Below, in pieces: positions 1 through 14,334 of a stretch of 64,000 nt of DNA. The notes beneath the pieces were generated by a model. It did not search any database. It saw only the letters and a program-made list of their open reading frames with translations, and was not told where the DNA came from. The translations under genes were made by a program, and so were the position numbers. Each line of letters starts with the position of its first letter. The stretch's first letter is position 1. Source of the stretch: Linum tenue (lineage: Eukaryota; Streptophyta; Magnoliopsida; Malpighiales; Linaceae); contig CAMGYJ010000011.1 of assembly GCA_946122785.1 (NCBI GenBank), positions 38,590,513 through 38,654,512 of the forward strand. The letters are read 5' to 3'.

Positions 1-683
1 ACTCGAAGATTCACGAGTTTATGGATATTGAAGCTATTCAAGAGTATTTTGTGAAAGAACAGAATAAAGATTTGGATAACTTTGATGATTCGGTCAACTC
101 ATTGGATTTGTAGATGATTTTTATTATGTCGAAGTTTCATGTTACAATAGTTAGTCTTCTTACATATATGTTAATTAACAGTGTTTAATAAATGGAATTT
201 GACCTAATTGTATTGACAATAATGTAGAATTTCATTTCATGCTATAAGATTGTCTTTTCAATTCTATGTCAATATACAAAATTTTATGTATCATTTAATA
301 TGACTAATTATCAATATCTAGACACAGAGAACCAACCAAATATTGTGACTAATGTATGGTATCTAGTCACGGGAAATGATTTTGTCTGGTAAATACGGTG
401 TTGAAAGGTATACATTTCGTCTCTAAATGAGTTTTTTTGTCTGTTTTATGTGCAAGATTTGTTATTAGTTACGGGATTCCCCGTGATTAATAGGAACAAA
501 TTATCATGGGAAACTATACCGTGATTAGTTAAATTATTCACGGTACACATTTCCCGTGACCTTAACAATTAAACACGGAGGTATATATTACGGTAATTTT
601 CCCGTGACTACAACTATTAAACACGGGAAACACACCTTCAAACACGGGATTTCCCGTGAATAAAAGATCTTTTTCCTGTAGTG
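1..683 (+). mobile_element. CACTA (En/Spm-type) transposon, right end
   Basis: The segment ends in TTTTCCTGTAGTG at 671-683, the reverse complement of the CACTACAGGAAAA terminus typical of plant CACTA elements. The 3-bp target site would be ctt at 684-686. From about 360 to 660 there are repeated short motifs of the form CACGGGAAA and TTCCCGTG in both orientations, as expected of subterminal transposase-binding repeats. The left end lies outside the window, so the duplication cannot be confirmed. Confidence 0.8.
3..113 (+). CDS. C-terminal end of a CACTA-encoded protein (partial)
   Basis: An open frame enters from the window edge and ends in TAG at 111-113. The 36 visible residues are acidic and hydrophilic (ending NSLDL). 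No domain can be recognised in so short a piece. Its position about 570 bp inside the CACTA terminus suggests it is the tail of the element's transposase or accessory protein. That assignment is inference from context. Confidence 0.35.
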   Translation, partial: SKIHEFMDIEAIQEYFVKEQNKDLDNFDDSVNSLDL

Positions 684-1432
684 CTTGTACATATGTCATG
701 AGGATCTGGGTAGTGAATTAATGAATTCTTTTTCCTGAAATCTGTGAATCAGTTGATTGTTTGTTCTTCACAAATCACAACTAAGTTGAGTCGAATTTGC
801 ACCACCTACCTCGACATCCAAATAGATCGCGGTTTTACAAATCTAGTAGTGAATATCCATGGGTCATCCATCTGCTTGTCAAGGACGGAAGCATACTTAG
901 TGAGCAATCAGCTAGCGCTTGGAAGTTAGGGTTTATCAATTCCTTGAGTATCTTTTCCATTACAAATAGCTTGTGGATACCAACTCATATTCGTTTACCA
1001 TATCTCTTGGAATATATGAAGAATCAATGGTTTAGTGATTGATGGCCCTCATAGCAGGTACAATTAACTTCCCAAAGTTGTTACCCAACAAAAATTCAGA
1101 ATTCAAAATTTGAGCAACTTAATAACATAACAGTGTGAGAATCTGATCCAAGTTGGGTGATAGAAGAACATAGCTGTTGGTAGCTATTCCAGTTTTTTGC
1201 TTGATAAAATGCTTTCATACCTTGGTGTGTCTTTACTTGCGCATTACTCTCTTAGGTTTACAGAAAAGGCTCCTGAGCACCTTATAAAATGCTTTCATAC
1301 CTTGGTGTGTCTCTACTTGCGCATTACTCTCTTAGGTTTACAGAAAAGGCTCCTTGTTTTGTGCTGTATGTATTTAGTTTGGAGAAGAATATGTTCCAAA
1401 CTTTAACTCAACTCAACTTTTCATTTTGACAG
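684..1432. other. Non-coding stretch between CACTA end and hAT exon
   Basis: No convincing gene is seen; only short open frames occur. It ends in a pyrimidine-rich run and a cag acceptor at 1430-1432, immediately before the hAT transposase exon. It may therefore be the 5' leader and intron of that transposase. No hAT left terminus is visible here, so the CACTA element may have inserted into the hAT element, leaving its left end outside the window. Confidence 0.4.
1204..1354. repeat. Tandem duplication, about 70 bp, period 82
   Basis: The stretch beginning ataaaatgctttcatacc at about 1204 is repeated at about 1286, with one or two substitutions and a short spacer. Both copies end near aaaaggctcct. 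No function is apparent. Confidence 0.85.
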
Positions 1433-3206
1433 GGGAAGTGAGGCACCATCGGCTTCTCGTCCTAGACGTGGAGGACGCTCTAAGAGTACCAGCATTACTG
1501 CTCCTGCACCGTCTTCCGATCCTGCTCCTGCTCCTGCACCGTCTATCGGTACCACCAATGTACCTCCTGCTCAAACAATAGACGAGGAGACAATTTCCAG
1601 AAAAAGGAAAGAAAAGTCTGACGTTTGGCCACACTTCAAGCGTTTTATGAAGGATGGAGTGGAGAAAGCAAGATGCATTTATTGCAATAGTGTTCTTATT
1701 GCTCCCACTAGACATGGGACTTCTACTCTGCGGAGTCATAAAAAGAGTTGTTTGGAAAAGATAGAAAAGGGTGAGCTGATAGTAGACCATCTATCATCTT
1801 CTGGAGGCCAGGTACACACTCTTGGCACTTGGAAATTCGATCAGATTGATGCTAGGAGAGCTTTAGCGGAGATGATTATCATAGATGAATTACCATTTAG
1901 GTATGTTGAACATGAAGGGTTCAAACGGTTTATGGCTCGTGTTTGTCCAATGTTTGTGTTACCTAGCCGTCAAACCGTTAGAGAGGATTGTATCAAGGTG
2001 TTCTTTGAAAATAGAGAGTTGCTGAAGGACTATTTCAAGACTAAGTGTTTAGGGATGGTATCGCTCACAACTGATACTTGGACTTCTTTGTCCAATCTCA
2101 ATTATATGTGCATTACTGCTCATTTCATTGGTAGAGATTGGAAATTGCATAAAAGAATTATTAACTTTGTCCAAGTTACAAAACATTCTGGAAGTGAAAT
2201 TGGAAAACAGTTGGCTAGTTGTTTGGTGGAGTGGGGCATTAGGAAGGTGTTTTGTATAACAATGGACAATGCTAGTGTCAATGATGTGGTTGCTATCCAT
2301 ATGAAGAAACAGTTGAAAGAGTGGGGATCAGATATTTTGGATGGAAAGTATCTGCAAATGAGGTGAAAGATGAAATGCGTCTTCTGTTTGACCATTACAA
2401 GCATAGGCTCGGACTTTCTGGCAGTTCTGCAATTGTGATTCAGGAAGATGTGCAAGAACCTAGTGGAAGTGGGGATGGGAAGAAGAAAGGGAAGATTTGG
2501 GGTGATTTTAGGAAAATGAAAAGAGAGGCCATTATGAAAGGAACTAGAAAAAGTTCCAAATATGAGTTTGATAGGTACCTTGAGGAGGAGGAGGATGATG
2601 AAGTGGTTACACGAGCATTGGTGGGTTCAGAAGAGGATGAATACAAGTTTGACATCTTGGGATGGTGGTCGCGAAGTGGGATGAAATATCCTACTATTTC
2701 TGAGATGGCTAGGGATATTCTTGCTGTTCCGATTTCCACTGTTGCTTCTGAGTCGGCATTCAGCACAGGAGGTCGAGTTTTAGATTCGTTTAGGACCTCC
2801 TTATCCCCTGAAGTTGTGGAGGCTTTGATTTGTTGTGAAGATTGGATAAGATCTTCAGACTCCGAGTTGGTGGCTGATGGAGAAGATGAGGGTGATGAAG
2901 TGGTATTTCAAAATGGTAAAGACTTAATCTCTCTCTTTATTCTTATATTTGTTATCTTGATCAAGTCATATTCTAACAAGTTGTTATTGTTTATGTTATC
3001 CAGTATATGCAGCTTTTCAAGCTCGGAGTTCAAGTGCACCTGCAGGACCTAGTGGAAGCTCTCATGCAGGACCTAGTGGAAGCTCTCCTGCTACCCATGT
3101 TATGGTCCCGAGTCCTACTATGTCACAAGTGGAAGAAGACTATGTCGACGACAATTCTGATGAGAATGATGAGACTTATGTAGATGTAGAGCCTAATGAG
3201 GAGTGA
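1433..3206 (+). pseudogene. hAT (RICESLEEPER-like) transposase, internally deleted
   Basis: The exon opens after a cag acceptor and encodes a Pro/Ser-rich leader, then a BED zinc finger (CIYC, HKKSC) near 1660-1760. The hAT core follows up to about 2360, where the frame stops. A second frame overlapping from about 2330 encodes the C-terminal part, including the hAT dimerisation domain (WWSRSGMKYP, VASESAFSTGG, SLSPEVVEALICCEDW). Family members normally have roughly 270 further residues between these parts, so a central deletion has joined them out of frame. An intron at 2916-3003 (GT...AG) leads to a last exon ending in TGA at 3204-3206, with an acidic tail. The product cannot be a functional transposase. 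Upstream exons are not identified. Confidence 0.85.
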
Positions 3207-3769
3207 TAATGGTAGTAGTGTTTATCTTGGATAATGGATGAATTTTTATTTTACTTGGATGTTATCATTTGAGAATTGTAAAACTAATGTGTTTAATTAC
3301 GAGTTGAAGATAATCTCATCTATGATTGTCGGTATTTTATGTTGAACAAAATTATTTATAATTTTGTGCCAAATACCAAACATTTTTTTGCATATGATAG
3401 TTGATATACCTTCAATTTTGGACCTACGGTATTACTAAAACATTTAATTATACGAAAATCCACAATTAAATAAGATATGATTAAGTTACGTATAAGATAT
3501 GTTTAAGAATTTCACTTTGTCTCTAAACTACTAATACTCTTTAATAGTTAATAGTACGTCTATAGTTATAGAATACATAAAATTAAATATTTTAATAATT
3601 AACTAATATTTTAATAATAAACTAATATGTAAATATTAGTTTTATATTGTCCACGTCCCATAAAATTAAACATAATGGTTAAATAAGAATGCACAAATAA
3701 TAAGAATAAAATTGTTTGTACAAGCAAAAGAATGGAAAATTAAATCACAAAAGTAAAAAAAAAATATCA

Positions 3770-3956
3770 TAACGGTTCGGTTTCGGGTTTACCTGAACCG
3801 AACCAAACCCGGCAGAATCAATTTCGGGTTTCAGCACCCGAAACCCACAAGGTGCATTCTCGATTCGGTTTCGGTTTGTGTGGCCGCGGGTTCGGTTTTT
3901 CGGTTTTCATAGGTTTCGGGTTCGGTTACCCGACCCGAACCGAACCGACAGGCCTA
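3770..3956 (+). mobile_element. hAT element right terminus
   Basis: A dense run of CGGGTT, GGTTCGG and CCGAACC motifs in both orientations ends in ccgaaccgacaggccta at 3956. Its reverse complement, TAGGCCTGTCGGTTCGG, has the form of plant hAT termini. The 8 bp that follow (ttcacgcc) would be the target site. The partner end was not found in the window. It probably belongs with the transposase remnant at 1433-3206. Confidence 0.65.
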
Positions 3957-4480
3957 TTCACGCCAATGGGGAGATAATCGAAAGGGACGCTGGTTTAAGC
4001 AGGGCTATTGCTTGCTGAGAAACTGTTGCCGCCAAGGTAGTCAAACCGGTTTAAGTCATTGAGCCGGCCAAGTCAGGGGTGTGAGGTTTAATGTTCTGAT
4101 CGGGATCCGACTGGTTTGAGCCGTTGTAGATGATTGCTAAATATATATATATATAAATAAGGAAGTAATTAAAGATTTTTAATGACTGAAGTGAAGTTTA
4201 TCTTACTTGTGTCTATTAAAAACTTATTTTCCACAAAATAAATCTATCTAACCTCCATGACCCACCCACCATCTCCCTTCCTTAGTTCCTCTTTCTCTCT
4301 TCCCCCTCTCTTCTTCTCCCTCTTTAGGGGTCAGACCAGAGACTTTTTAGTTTTTACAGTCCGTTTTGAAGCCCGACTTAGGTCAGACCGGATCCAACCG
4401 GGGATCCGATAGGAGTTTAACAATCTTAGTTGTCGCACTTCGCCATGAAATAGACACAAGAAGAAAAAAGGTCATCGATA
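3957..4480. other. Intergenic, possible MITE-like inverted motifs
   Basis: No gene is seen. Near 4090-4125 (tgatcgggatccgactgg) and 4375-4420 (ccggggatccgataggag) there are partly inverted, GGATCC-containing motifs around an AT-rich centre with a TATA microsatellite at 4141-4157. This could be a decayed miniature element, but I cannot define termini or a target duplication. Confidence 0.3.
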
Positions 4481-4485
4481 CTCAC

Positions 4486-4587
4486 CAAGATCTCAAGTTA
4501 CTCTTCCACAGATTATGAAGCGCAAACTCAAGAATCATTGCTCTAAGATTGTCCCACAGTTCGGCACGCTCTCTATCCTCCAAGCCG
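4486..4587 (-). other. Exon-like coding fragment of unknown gene
   Basis: On the minus strand, 102 bp lie between a tgcag acceptor (4588-4592) and a GTGAGT donor (4485 downward). They are open for 34 codons reading RLEDRERAELWDNL..., rich in charged and helical residues. It is in the orientation of the BUD13 fragment and lies 3' of it. I do not recognise the family. It may be a captured or relic exon. Confidence 0.35.
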
Positions 4588-4810
4588 CTGCATGAAGATA
4601 GAATGAGATGAAGAGTAAAAAACAATATTCATCACCAGACACCAATGAACACAGAATGAAATATAAGGAAGCTAGTACTATCTCCTTCAAAATTCGCCTT
4701 TATTCAGGAAGAGAAGAAAGCAGAAACTAGCATCCCACACAGGCACTCTAAAGGACATCAAACTACCCATGAATACTCATTACCTCTGTCCGGCTGGAAC
4801 AATCTCCAAT

Positions 4811-5311
4811 TTACATATCAGCTACAGACCACAAGTAAGCTTCACGCTCCGTCGCTTGCTTTTCATTTGTTCTTTTGAACAACTCCTTCTCATAACCTAC
4901 AAAAAGAGAGAGCAAACACTTCAGTTAACAATATGTACTTCCTCGTTCATTTGTCCAGGGACAGCTCCGGATTTTAGTAACTCTGTCTCGCTTATGAAAA
5001 CAAGCTAATTCTTGAAAATCGAGGAACTTCCTGACAAGGGCTTAACAGCTAACACATGAACAAGAATGACACTCCTCCCTGAGGCCCAATTCAATTGTCA
5101 AGCTTATATTCAGCAATAAGAGAGAGACAATTAAAAAGAAAGGATATCTACCGCTACTACGGTCAACACCATCCCAATGTCTTCCAGGTTTTATGCCATA
5201 TCTATTTGGCGCAGCAGGTAAACATCTCTTCAACCAACTGTGACTGGGGATTCCCTGTGGGATAATAAACCCAGATGCCTTCATTCTGTCATCATCACCT
5301 AGGTCGAGCAA
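4811..5311 (-). pseudogene. BUD13: BUD13 C-terminal fragment (two exons)
   Basis: The exon at 5152-5311 encodes the conserved BUD13 stretch around [26 protein letters not shown]. It is spliced at a GT donor (5151-5150) to a last exon at 4811-4896, after a tgtag acceptor, which reads YEKELFKRTNEKQATERE and ends LWSVADM plus TAA. BUD13 is a subunit of the pre-mRNA retention and splicing complex; plant proteins are several hundred residues long. Only about 80 C-terminal residues are present, and upstream there is just 360 bp before the HAM stop codon. The N-terminal region is therefore missing and I see no start. The ends are cleanly preserved and in frame across the splice. It is most likely a partial duplicate, though it could be transcribed as a downstream exon of HAM read-through. 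Confidence 0.75.
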
Positions 5312-5671
5312 TGGGACGCGACGGCGACGGAGGGAGGGAAGGAGGCGGCTATATGTCTGCCGGAAGGAACAACGGGAAGGAGGGAGGTAGGGAGGCGATG
5401 TGATTACGGATAAACGCCAAAAAGGTCACTGAACTTTGAGATCACGGATAATCGGTCACTGAACCCATATGGCTTCCATAAGAATCGTAACATCACTAGC
5501 GTACAGCAAGGCGTTTTAGCTTATACCAATTCGCCTATTCTGGTGAAATACATATCACAAGCAGCTGCTCTCTAAAGATTTTGTGCTTTCCTAGTAGAAT
5601 ATATATATATATCTACATACAATATGGTACAACGACAGGCTACAGATTGATGCCTTCTTCCTCGTCACCTC
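5312..5671. other. HAM 3' flank and BUD13 fragment upstream region
   Basis: No further gene is seen. 5320-5400 is purine-rich with ggagggag repeats. 5580-5640 is AT-rich (tatatatatat) and is the likely 3' untranslated region of the HAM gene read on the minus strand. Confidence 0.5.
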
Positions 5672-8372
<2,701 letters not shown>

Positions 8373-8766
8373 TCTTGGAAGCCGGAGTAGACAGACGGCG
8401 AGCAGTGAGAAGGAAGGAATCGAGGATGGCCAATATGGGCTTTTTATTTAGCCCGCTATTTTTATCGTCCCTCTTCGATTAGGCGGGCCGTCTAGTGGAC
8501 TTTACAACCAAACCGGTCCAGTCAACTCATAAGTCATAACGCAAAATTCTCGCTCAAACCGGACAAGTACCCTAACCAATGTTTCAGAAACTCTATTGTA
8601 CCGACGGCTCGGACTCGAAATATCGAATATCCAACCCAATTTGATAGGCAATTTTAGTGGTAGGAAAATGATTGAACTACAATTAACCAAGATTATAACA
8701 CAAATCCTCATTCACTGCCAGCAGACCACTACCGCTGCCGCCGCCACACCACCACCGCCACTGCAG
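8373..8766 (-). promoter_or_regulatory. HAM upstream region
   Basis: This is the space 5' of the HAM start codon up to the hAT element. 8440-8490 holds a gggctttttatttagcccg stem and no clear TATA box at a fixed distance. Otherwise nothing specific is seen. 8730-8766 is a CCG/CCA-rich simple stretch. Confidence 0.4.
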
Positions 8767-9560
8767 TAGGGGTGTTCAAATGGTTACCGTGGTAATAACC
8801 AAACCAATTAAGGCTAAATTTCATTAACCATGGAATAAAATGTCTTAGCCAAACCGTCCAAATTAACCAAACTAAAGTTTAATTGGTTTGGTTAATCGGA
8901 TTAACCAAATAACATAACATTACATGAAAACAATTATCCTGTTAATGAATAAAACATAACCATATGTTATTACTATCATAAACTATCATTATATGTAAGC
9001 AATAATAATAAGACTAACCATCCATGATTATCATCATCATTCGAGTTAATACATCATTCATCATCTCTGCACCTAATAAGTTAGCTTACCACAAATCCTT
9101 AACATAAATATTAACTACATACCAATACCACTCATTAGGAAGTTAAAGCTGTCCTACAAAATATTTAAATTATACATAGTTTGAGGTGACTGTCATGGTA
9201 TTATAAGCAATCCTAAAGTCTATTAGCTCTCCAAAATGTTTTGGTTTAGTAAATTAGCAGACCTATTTAATTTTTGACTCATAATGCTTTGGTTTGTTGT
9301 GCACATGGAAATAAAATAGGAAATCACGAATGTTAGGTTTGGTTGGTTGCATGGAAGTATAAATAATTTTGTTTATTAGGTGTATCTTAATTGGTTAATT
9401 GGTTTCATTGGTTAGCAGTGTTGAAACCAAACCAAACCACCTAAATACGCTAAGTTGTTTAACCAAACCAAACCAATTATCCAAATTAACCAAACGAAAT
9501 TAAACGAATACTACCGGTCAATATGGTTACCACGGTAACCAATCCGTTTGAACACCTCTA
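8767..9560. mobile_element. Non-autonomous hAT element
   Basis: The termini are inverted: TAGGGGTGTTCAAA at 8767 and TTTGAACACCTCTA ending at 9560. Just inside are matching ggttaccgtggtaa and ttaccacggtaacc motifs. Flanks are cactgcag on the left and actgccag on the right, consistent with an 8-bp duplication (actgccag) that has lost one base on the left. The 794-bp interior is AT-rich, repeats aaccaaacca motifs and has no coding capacity. Confidence 0.85.
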
Positions 9561-9780
9561 ACTGCCAGATCCCGTCCCAGTGAGCAGACCCCGTCCGATC
9601 TCGACGAGCGGACGCCGTCGGATCTCGGTGGGCGGATGCGGTCCGAACTCGACGGACGGAAGCCGTCCGCGGACGCTGTTCGACGACGGCAGGAGGACGA
9701 ATGAAACCCCCAGCAACCAATCTTCCACAACCAGCAACAAGAGGCCATCAACATCCAGCTAAGATCTCGTGAATCCGACT
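9561..9780. other. GC-rich short degenerate repeats
   Basis: 9575-9690 repeats a roughly 27-bp motif of the form gatctcgacgagcggacgccg several times with variation. It lies between the hAT element and the LINE C-terminal coding. It may be the decayed 3' end of the LINE. No poly-A tract or gene is visible. Confidence 0.4.
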
Positions 9781-9822
9781 CTCCCCTTGATCCTTCTCAA
9801 CTTTTACGTGAGTCACAAGCCA

Positions 9823-12360
9823 TTACATCGTATTCCTAGCCGCCCTTCCAGCAACCGCATTAGTAGACCTCGATTTCTCTTCAAATCTCTGATTTCTTTC
9901 CAACCACACGAACCACCAAACAACGTGTACAATGCATTCCTTAAACCATCTATCCACGTTGTCCGGTTTCGAATGTGAGCAGTGTTTGATAATCGCGGTT
10001 AGATACTCCCCCTGAGTTTGCAAGCCAAGTCTGAATCAGACGATTCGTCTCCAAACTTGTTGGACAAACTGGCATTCCACGAACAGATGATAGGATTATT
10101 CTTCCTTAGTGTAACACAAACACCATCTGCTCGTCATTGACCAACCTCTCTTCTTCAAGTTTTCCACTGTAAGGATCCTATTATGGTACACCAACCACAA
10201 GAAAAAACAGACTTTGCTCGGGACCACGTTCCTCCATATTTGTTTTGCTTGAAAATTGATCCATCCTTGAAGAACATCCTGAACAAGGTTCCTGTAACAA
10301 GAGCTCACAGAAAACCTGCCATTCGCATCAGGATTCCACACGATCGTGCCAAAACGAGATTTTAGTGCCATTTCCTGGATCCAGACTTGCAAAATTACAG
10401 AACTTATCATATCCTTTAGATATATTTGCCCACACGGACTGAGAAAGCCCCCCTCTATCTCTCGAGGACTGCCACACAGAAGAGGGATTGTGATATTTTC
10501 ATTCCATCAATTTACGCCACCAACTATTTCTCTCCACCGCGAAACGCCATAACCATTTGGCTAACATTGCATCATTGAAGGATTTTAAATCAAGAATCCC
10601 CAGACCCCCTCTGTTCATATTTGTTTTACAAATCTTCCACTCAACCAGAGCCATCTTCTTAACGTCATCCGTCCCATTCCACAAGAGTCTCCTTTGAATC
10701 CGTTCCAGATCCTCAATAATCGAGGCAGGGGCTTTAAACAAGGAAAAAAAGGTAGGAAGGCATACTAGAGATCACTACTTTGCACAACACCAACCTCGAC
10801 CCTGTAGAGGGGTGCATGTTCCCCCAACCATTGAGCTTCTTTCTCACTTTATCGACAATAGGGTCCCAAATCCTGGGATCGTTAGGTCTAGCCCCAAGAG
10901 GGAACACAAGATACTTGGGTGGATCTCTACTCCACTTACAGCCGAAAATGGCAGCAAAGTAGATAGGTTCCTCTACATCACCCACGGTATACATAACAGA
11001 TTTTTCCAAATTAATCCTTAGGCCCGTCGCCCATTGAAAGCACACAATAGTTGCAAGGATGTTCAGAACCTTTTCATGATTAGCCTCACAAAATATCCAG
11101 GTTAAACATGAGACCAAGCCTTCTGCTGTTGCGCCTACTGTCAACTAGTTCGTTGGCGATCAGCCCTGCTTCCGAAATCTGCCTCCCCTTAACTGAAGCT
11201 TGTTGTTGTTGAGAGATTAACTTCGGAAGAACCAGGCTAAGTCTTCTTGATAGGACCTTACTAATCAATTTGTTAATGCTCCCGATCATATTAATCGGTC
11301 GAGATCTTTAATATCTTCGATCGTGTCCTTCTTCGGAGTAAGACACACAAAGGAATGCGAAACACATTTTGGCACCATTCCAGTCTCATGGAACTCCTGA
11401 AAAGCCTTCAGAATGTCCAATTTCAACCACTGGCAACCTTTCTTGAAGAACTCCAACGTAAAGTCGTCCGGACCTGGTGCTTTACTTCCGTCACAGTCCA
11501 GCAACCCGAGCAGATCTCATTCTCCGAAAACGGCATATCTAACTGCTGACGGTCATCGTCCCCTCCCCAATTTCCTCCTTCTTATCGACCATTCACTCGT
11601 TGATCCTGATTCTCTCTATGAACTTAACCTCCCTCCTGTAGTTCATTGCTTTATGGAAGTACCCCGTGTTCTTTACACCCAACTTTATCCAAACCTCTCG
11701 ACTTCTGTCTCCAACAAACCTCTTGGAGCAACCAAGTTCTACTAAGTTCTAGTGCCAAACCAATTCTATTGTTCTGCTCCTCCTCGGAAAGAAGTCTCTC
11801 TTCTTCCATTCTATCCAAGACCATAATCCTAGTAGACAAATCTTCCACCTTGCTGTCAATATTTCTTAAAACCTCCTTATTCCATATTTTTGCCCTGGCC
11901 TTGATCAGCCACAGTCTTCTAGCAAGCAGAAACATACCACCCGTACCTTGGAGACTCTCCGACATCCACTTACCCAATTCGATGTAGAAACGAGGATCTT
12001 CGAGCCACATATTCTGAAATCTCCAAGGCCTCTTAACTCTCTTGTCTTCACCCCATCTTAAAACAAGCAAATTATGATCTGATTCCACCCTCTCAATGGC
12101 AGACAGGGTAGAGTCCGGGAAAAAATAGTCGAAATCCTGAGAGATAAACACCCTGTCAATACGAGACATAGTCTCCCTATTGGTCCCATGGCTCCACGTG
12201 AATTTGCTACCGCAAAGAGGCAGCTCCTAAAGACCATTGATGTCGATGAAAGCATTAAATTCCCCCATCAGCTCCGAGCTTCTTCTCATGCCGATGTACT
12301 GCGCATCCCCGTTGGACGATGGGGAAAGGCCGCACTTGTCAGCAGCTCAGAATCGTCAGC
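9823..12360 (-). pseudogene. LINE (L1-type) non-LTR retrotransposon, 5'-truncated and broken
   Basis: Read on the minus strand, pieces appear in the expected order. The C-terminal part of an AP endonuclease lies at about 12300-12050 (GEFNAFIDINGL, GSKFTWSHG, SRIDRVFIS). A linker follows at 11651-12050. Reverse transcriptase pieces follow at 10734-11504 (KAPGPDDF, FVCLTPKKD, INKLISKVLSRRL, ASVKGRQI, FNLDIL). The zf-RVT region is at 10096-10741 (RFSVSSCYRNL, PSKVCFFLWLV) and the VWWFVWLERNQR tail at 9823-10023. The frame changes repeatedly, the RT segment carrying the YVDD-type site is missing or scrambled, and the N-terminal endonuclease half is absent. It is a dead copy. Confidence 0.85.
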
Positions 12361-12642
12361 GTTGAGGCTGTGAGGTGAGGGAGATGAGGGTTTCGACCAA
12401 CGGCGAAACTGGGGAGGCTCCACGTGAATTTGCTACCGCAAAGAGGCAGCTCCTAAAGACCATTGATGTCGATGAAAGCATTAAATTCCCCTATCAGCTC
12501 CGAGCTTCTTCTCATGCCGATGTACTGCGCATCCCCGTTGGACGATGGGGAAAGGCCGCACTCGTCAGCAGCTCAGAATCGTCTGCGTTGAGGCTGTGAG
12601 GTGAGGGAGATGAGGGTTTCGACCAACGGCGAAACTGGGGAG
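12191..12642. repeat. Direct tandem duplication, 226-bp period
   Basis: Two copies, 12191-12416 and 12417-12642, begin gctccacgtgaatttgct and end gaaactggggag. They differ at only a few positions (for example c/t near 12265/12491). The unit contains the LINE endonuclease piece, so part of the LINE 5' edge has been tandemly duplicated recently. Confidence 0.9.
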
Positions 12643-13131
12643 GAAGCACCGTTGGTCGATGGTCGTCGGCTGGACATGAAGGGGACAACAACGGGTAGGA
12701 TGAGATGGAGTTAGAGAGGTTGAAATAGGTTCAGGTTTTGAAAAGGAAAAAGGGTAAGATGGTAAATATTGTTATAACTATGGACAGTAAATAGTAATCT
12801 TACGGGCGGCAAATAGCAGTTGATTTTGAATAACGGGTGACACAAGATGAAATTTAAAATAGAATGGATCATAGCAACATCGAAAGCAACCATGTGCACT
12901 ATGCTCTAACAAAAGAACACTCTCGAGGGATGATAGTTGTGCAACATCAAAAGCAACCACTATGATTCAACAGAAGAACACTCGAGATGAATCTTTTGTA
13001 GCCTTTGATGTTGGAAAAATGTGATGTCGAAGTTGGTTAAATTATTGGAACAGATATACTTTTCATTTTAATTAGCCAACTTTTCATTTCATTTGAATTG
13101 GCTAACTTTCCATTCCAATTTTGCATGTGAT
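12643..13131. other. Intergenic with a ~65-bp imperfect direct repeat
   Basis: No gene is seen. 12866-12930 and 12935-12995 are imperfect copies of a stretch containing caacatc-aaagcaacca and agaacactc. The region adjoins the copia insertion site. Confidence 0.5.
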
Positions 13132-13136
13132 GGCAT

Positions 13137-13504
13137 TGTTATAAACGCGCTGCTACGGATCGGGAAATCGTCGGAATCGACAAAGCAAGAATACGAAAGC
13201 GAGAATCGAAAAACACAGACACACGATTTACGTGGTTCGCTAACACGATGTGTGTTAGCTAGTCCACGGGCGAGAGAGAGCCAGTTTCACTATATCGAGG
13301 AGATTACAGATTACAGAGGAGTATGAGAAGTATTTATAGTACTTCTCCATGTGGGTCTAAACCTAATCCAATCTAGCAAAGGAAACGGTTACAGACCAGG
13401 CCCAGAACCCGAACCCGAATAACATTGAGCCCATACACCGTGGTCAGCGAGACCCCCGATTACCAGTCGTAGCGGCTGATAGTCCGATTCAAGTCACATC
13501 AACA
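13137..13504 (-). repeat. Copia 3' LTR
   Basis: 368 bp, matching 54491-54897 except for a few substitutions and one gap. The other LTR has about 39 extra bp near 54800-54838 (ggccgggggcgttgcccc and following) that are absent here after caccgtgg. Confidence 0.95.
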
Positions 13505-13516
13505 AATCTCCACCTT
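13505..13516 (-). other. Copia polypurine tract
   Basis: On the minus strand AAGGTGGAGATT lies immediately before the 3' LTR start TGTTGATG, the position expected for the plus-strand primer. Confidence 0.8.
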
Positions 13517-13597
13517 GACTTGAATCCTCTTCCTCTGAAATCTCTGATGTACTCTGCTCCTTCTCTCTCTCCCCCATCAATGCCCCGTAGGGCGGAG

Positions 13598-14263
13598 TCA
13601 CCCACTCAAGACATTCAGCAAGTCCAAGCAGTGTTGGAACTTGCCATGTGGAACTGGCTTCGTGAACATATCAGCAGGATTATCCGCGGTGCCCACCTTC
13701 TTCACCTTAATCCTCTTCTCTGTCCTCAAGAAATGATACCTCACATCGATGTGCTTAGTCCTCTCATGGTGGACTTGATCCTTGGCCAAGCATATTGCAC
13801 TCAAACTGTCGCAATACACCACTGCCTGATCATGATGTAGACCCAGATCACCAACCAGTCCCTTCAACCATATTCCCTCCTTAGCAGCTTCTGTCAACAC
13901 CATATACTCTGCCTCAGTAGTAGACAAAGTCACTGCCGACTGCAGAATTGCCTTCCAGCTCACTACAGAACTCCCAAGAGTGAATACATAACCGGTCATC
14001 GATCTCCTCGTGTCAACATCTCCAGCATAGTCCGAGTCAGAATACCCAGACACCAAGCACTCTGTATCACTTCCGAAGCTAATCCCCACATCAGGTGTAC
14101 CCTTAAGGTACCGGAAGATCCTCTTCGCAGCTTGCCAATGCTCCTTCCCAGGTTGTATCATAAACCTGCTGACAACACTAACATCATGTGCAAGATCAGG
14201 TCTAGTGCATACCATAGCGTACATCAAGCTACCTACTGCACTAGCATATGGGACTCTCGACAT
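13598..14263 (-). pseudogene. Copia RNase H region and end of RT
   Basis: About 220 residues contain the usual copia landmarks: [80 protein letters not shown] and PADMFTKPV near the end. RNase H acidic residues appear intact. The frame is separated from the upstream RT part by a stop, so it is not expressed as one polyprotein. Confidence 0.9.
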
Positions 14264-14334
14264 GTACTCCTTCTCAGCCTCTGACTATGGTGCATAAGCT
14301 GAGGATAGATGAACATTTGAAGCACTAGGAGTAT

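Noticed and set aside
744..1042. Short open frames between the CACTA end and the hAT exon
   Set aside because: They overlap each other, do not start at ATG, have no family resemblance and lack splice support.
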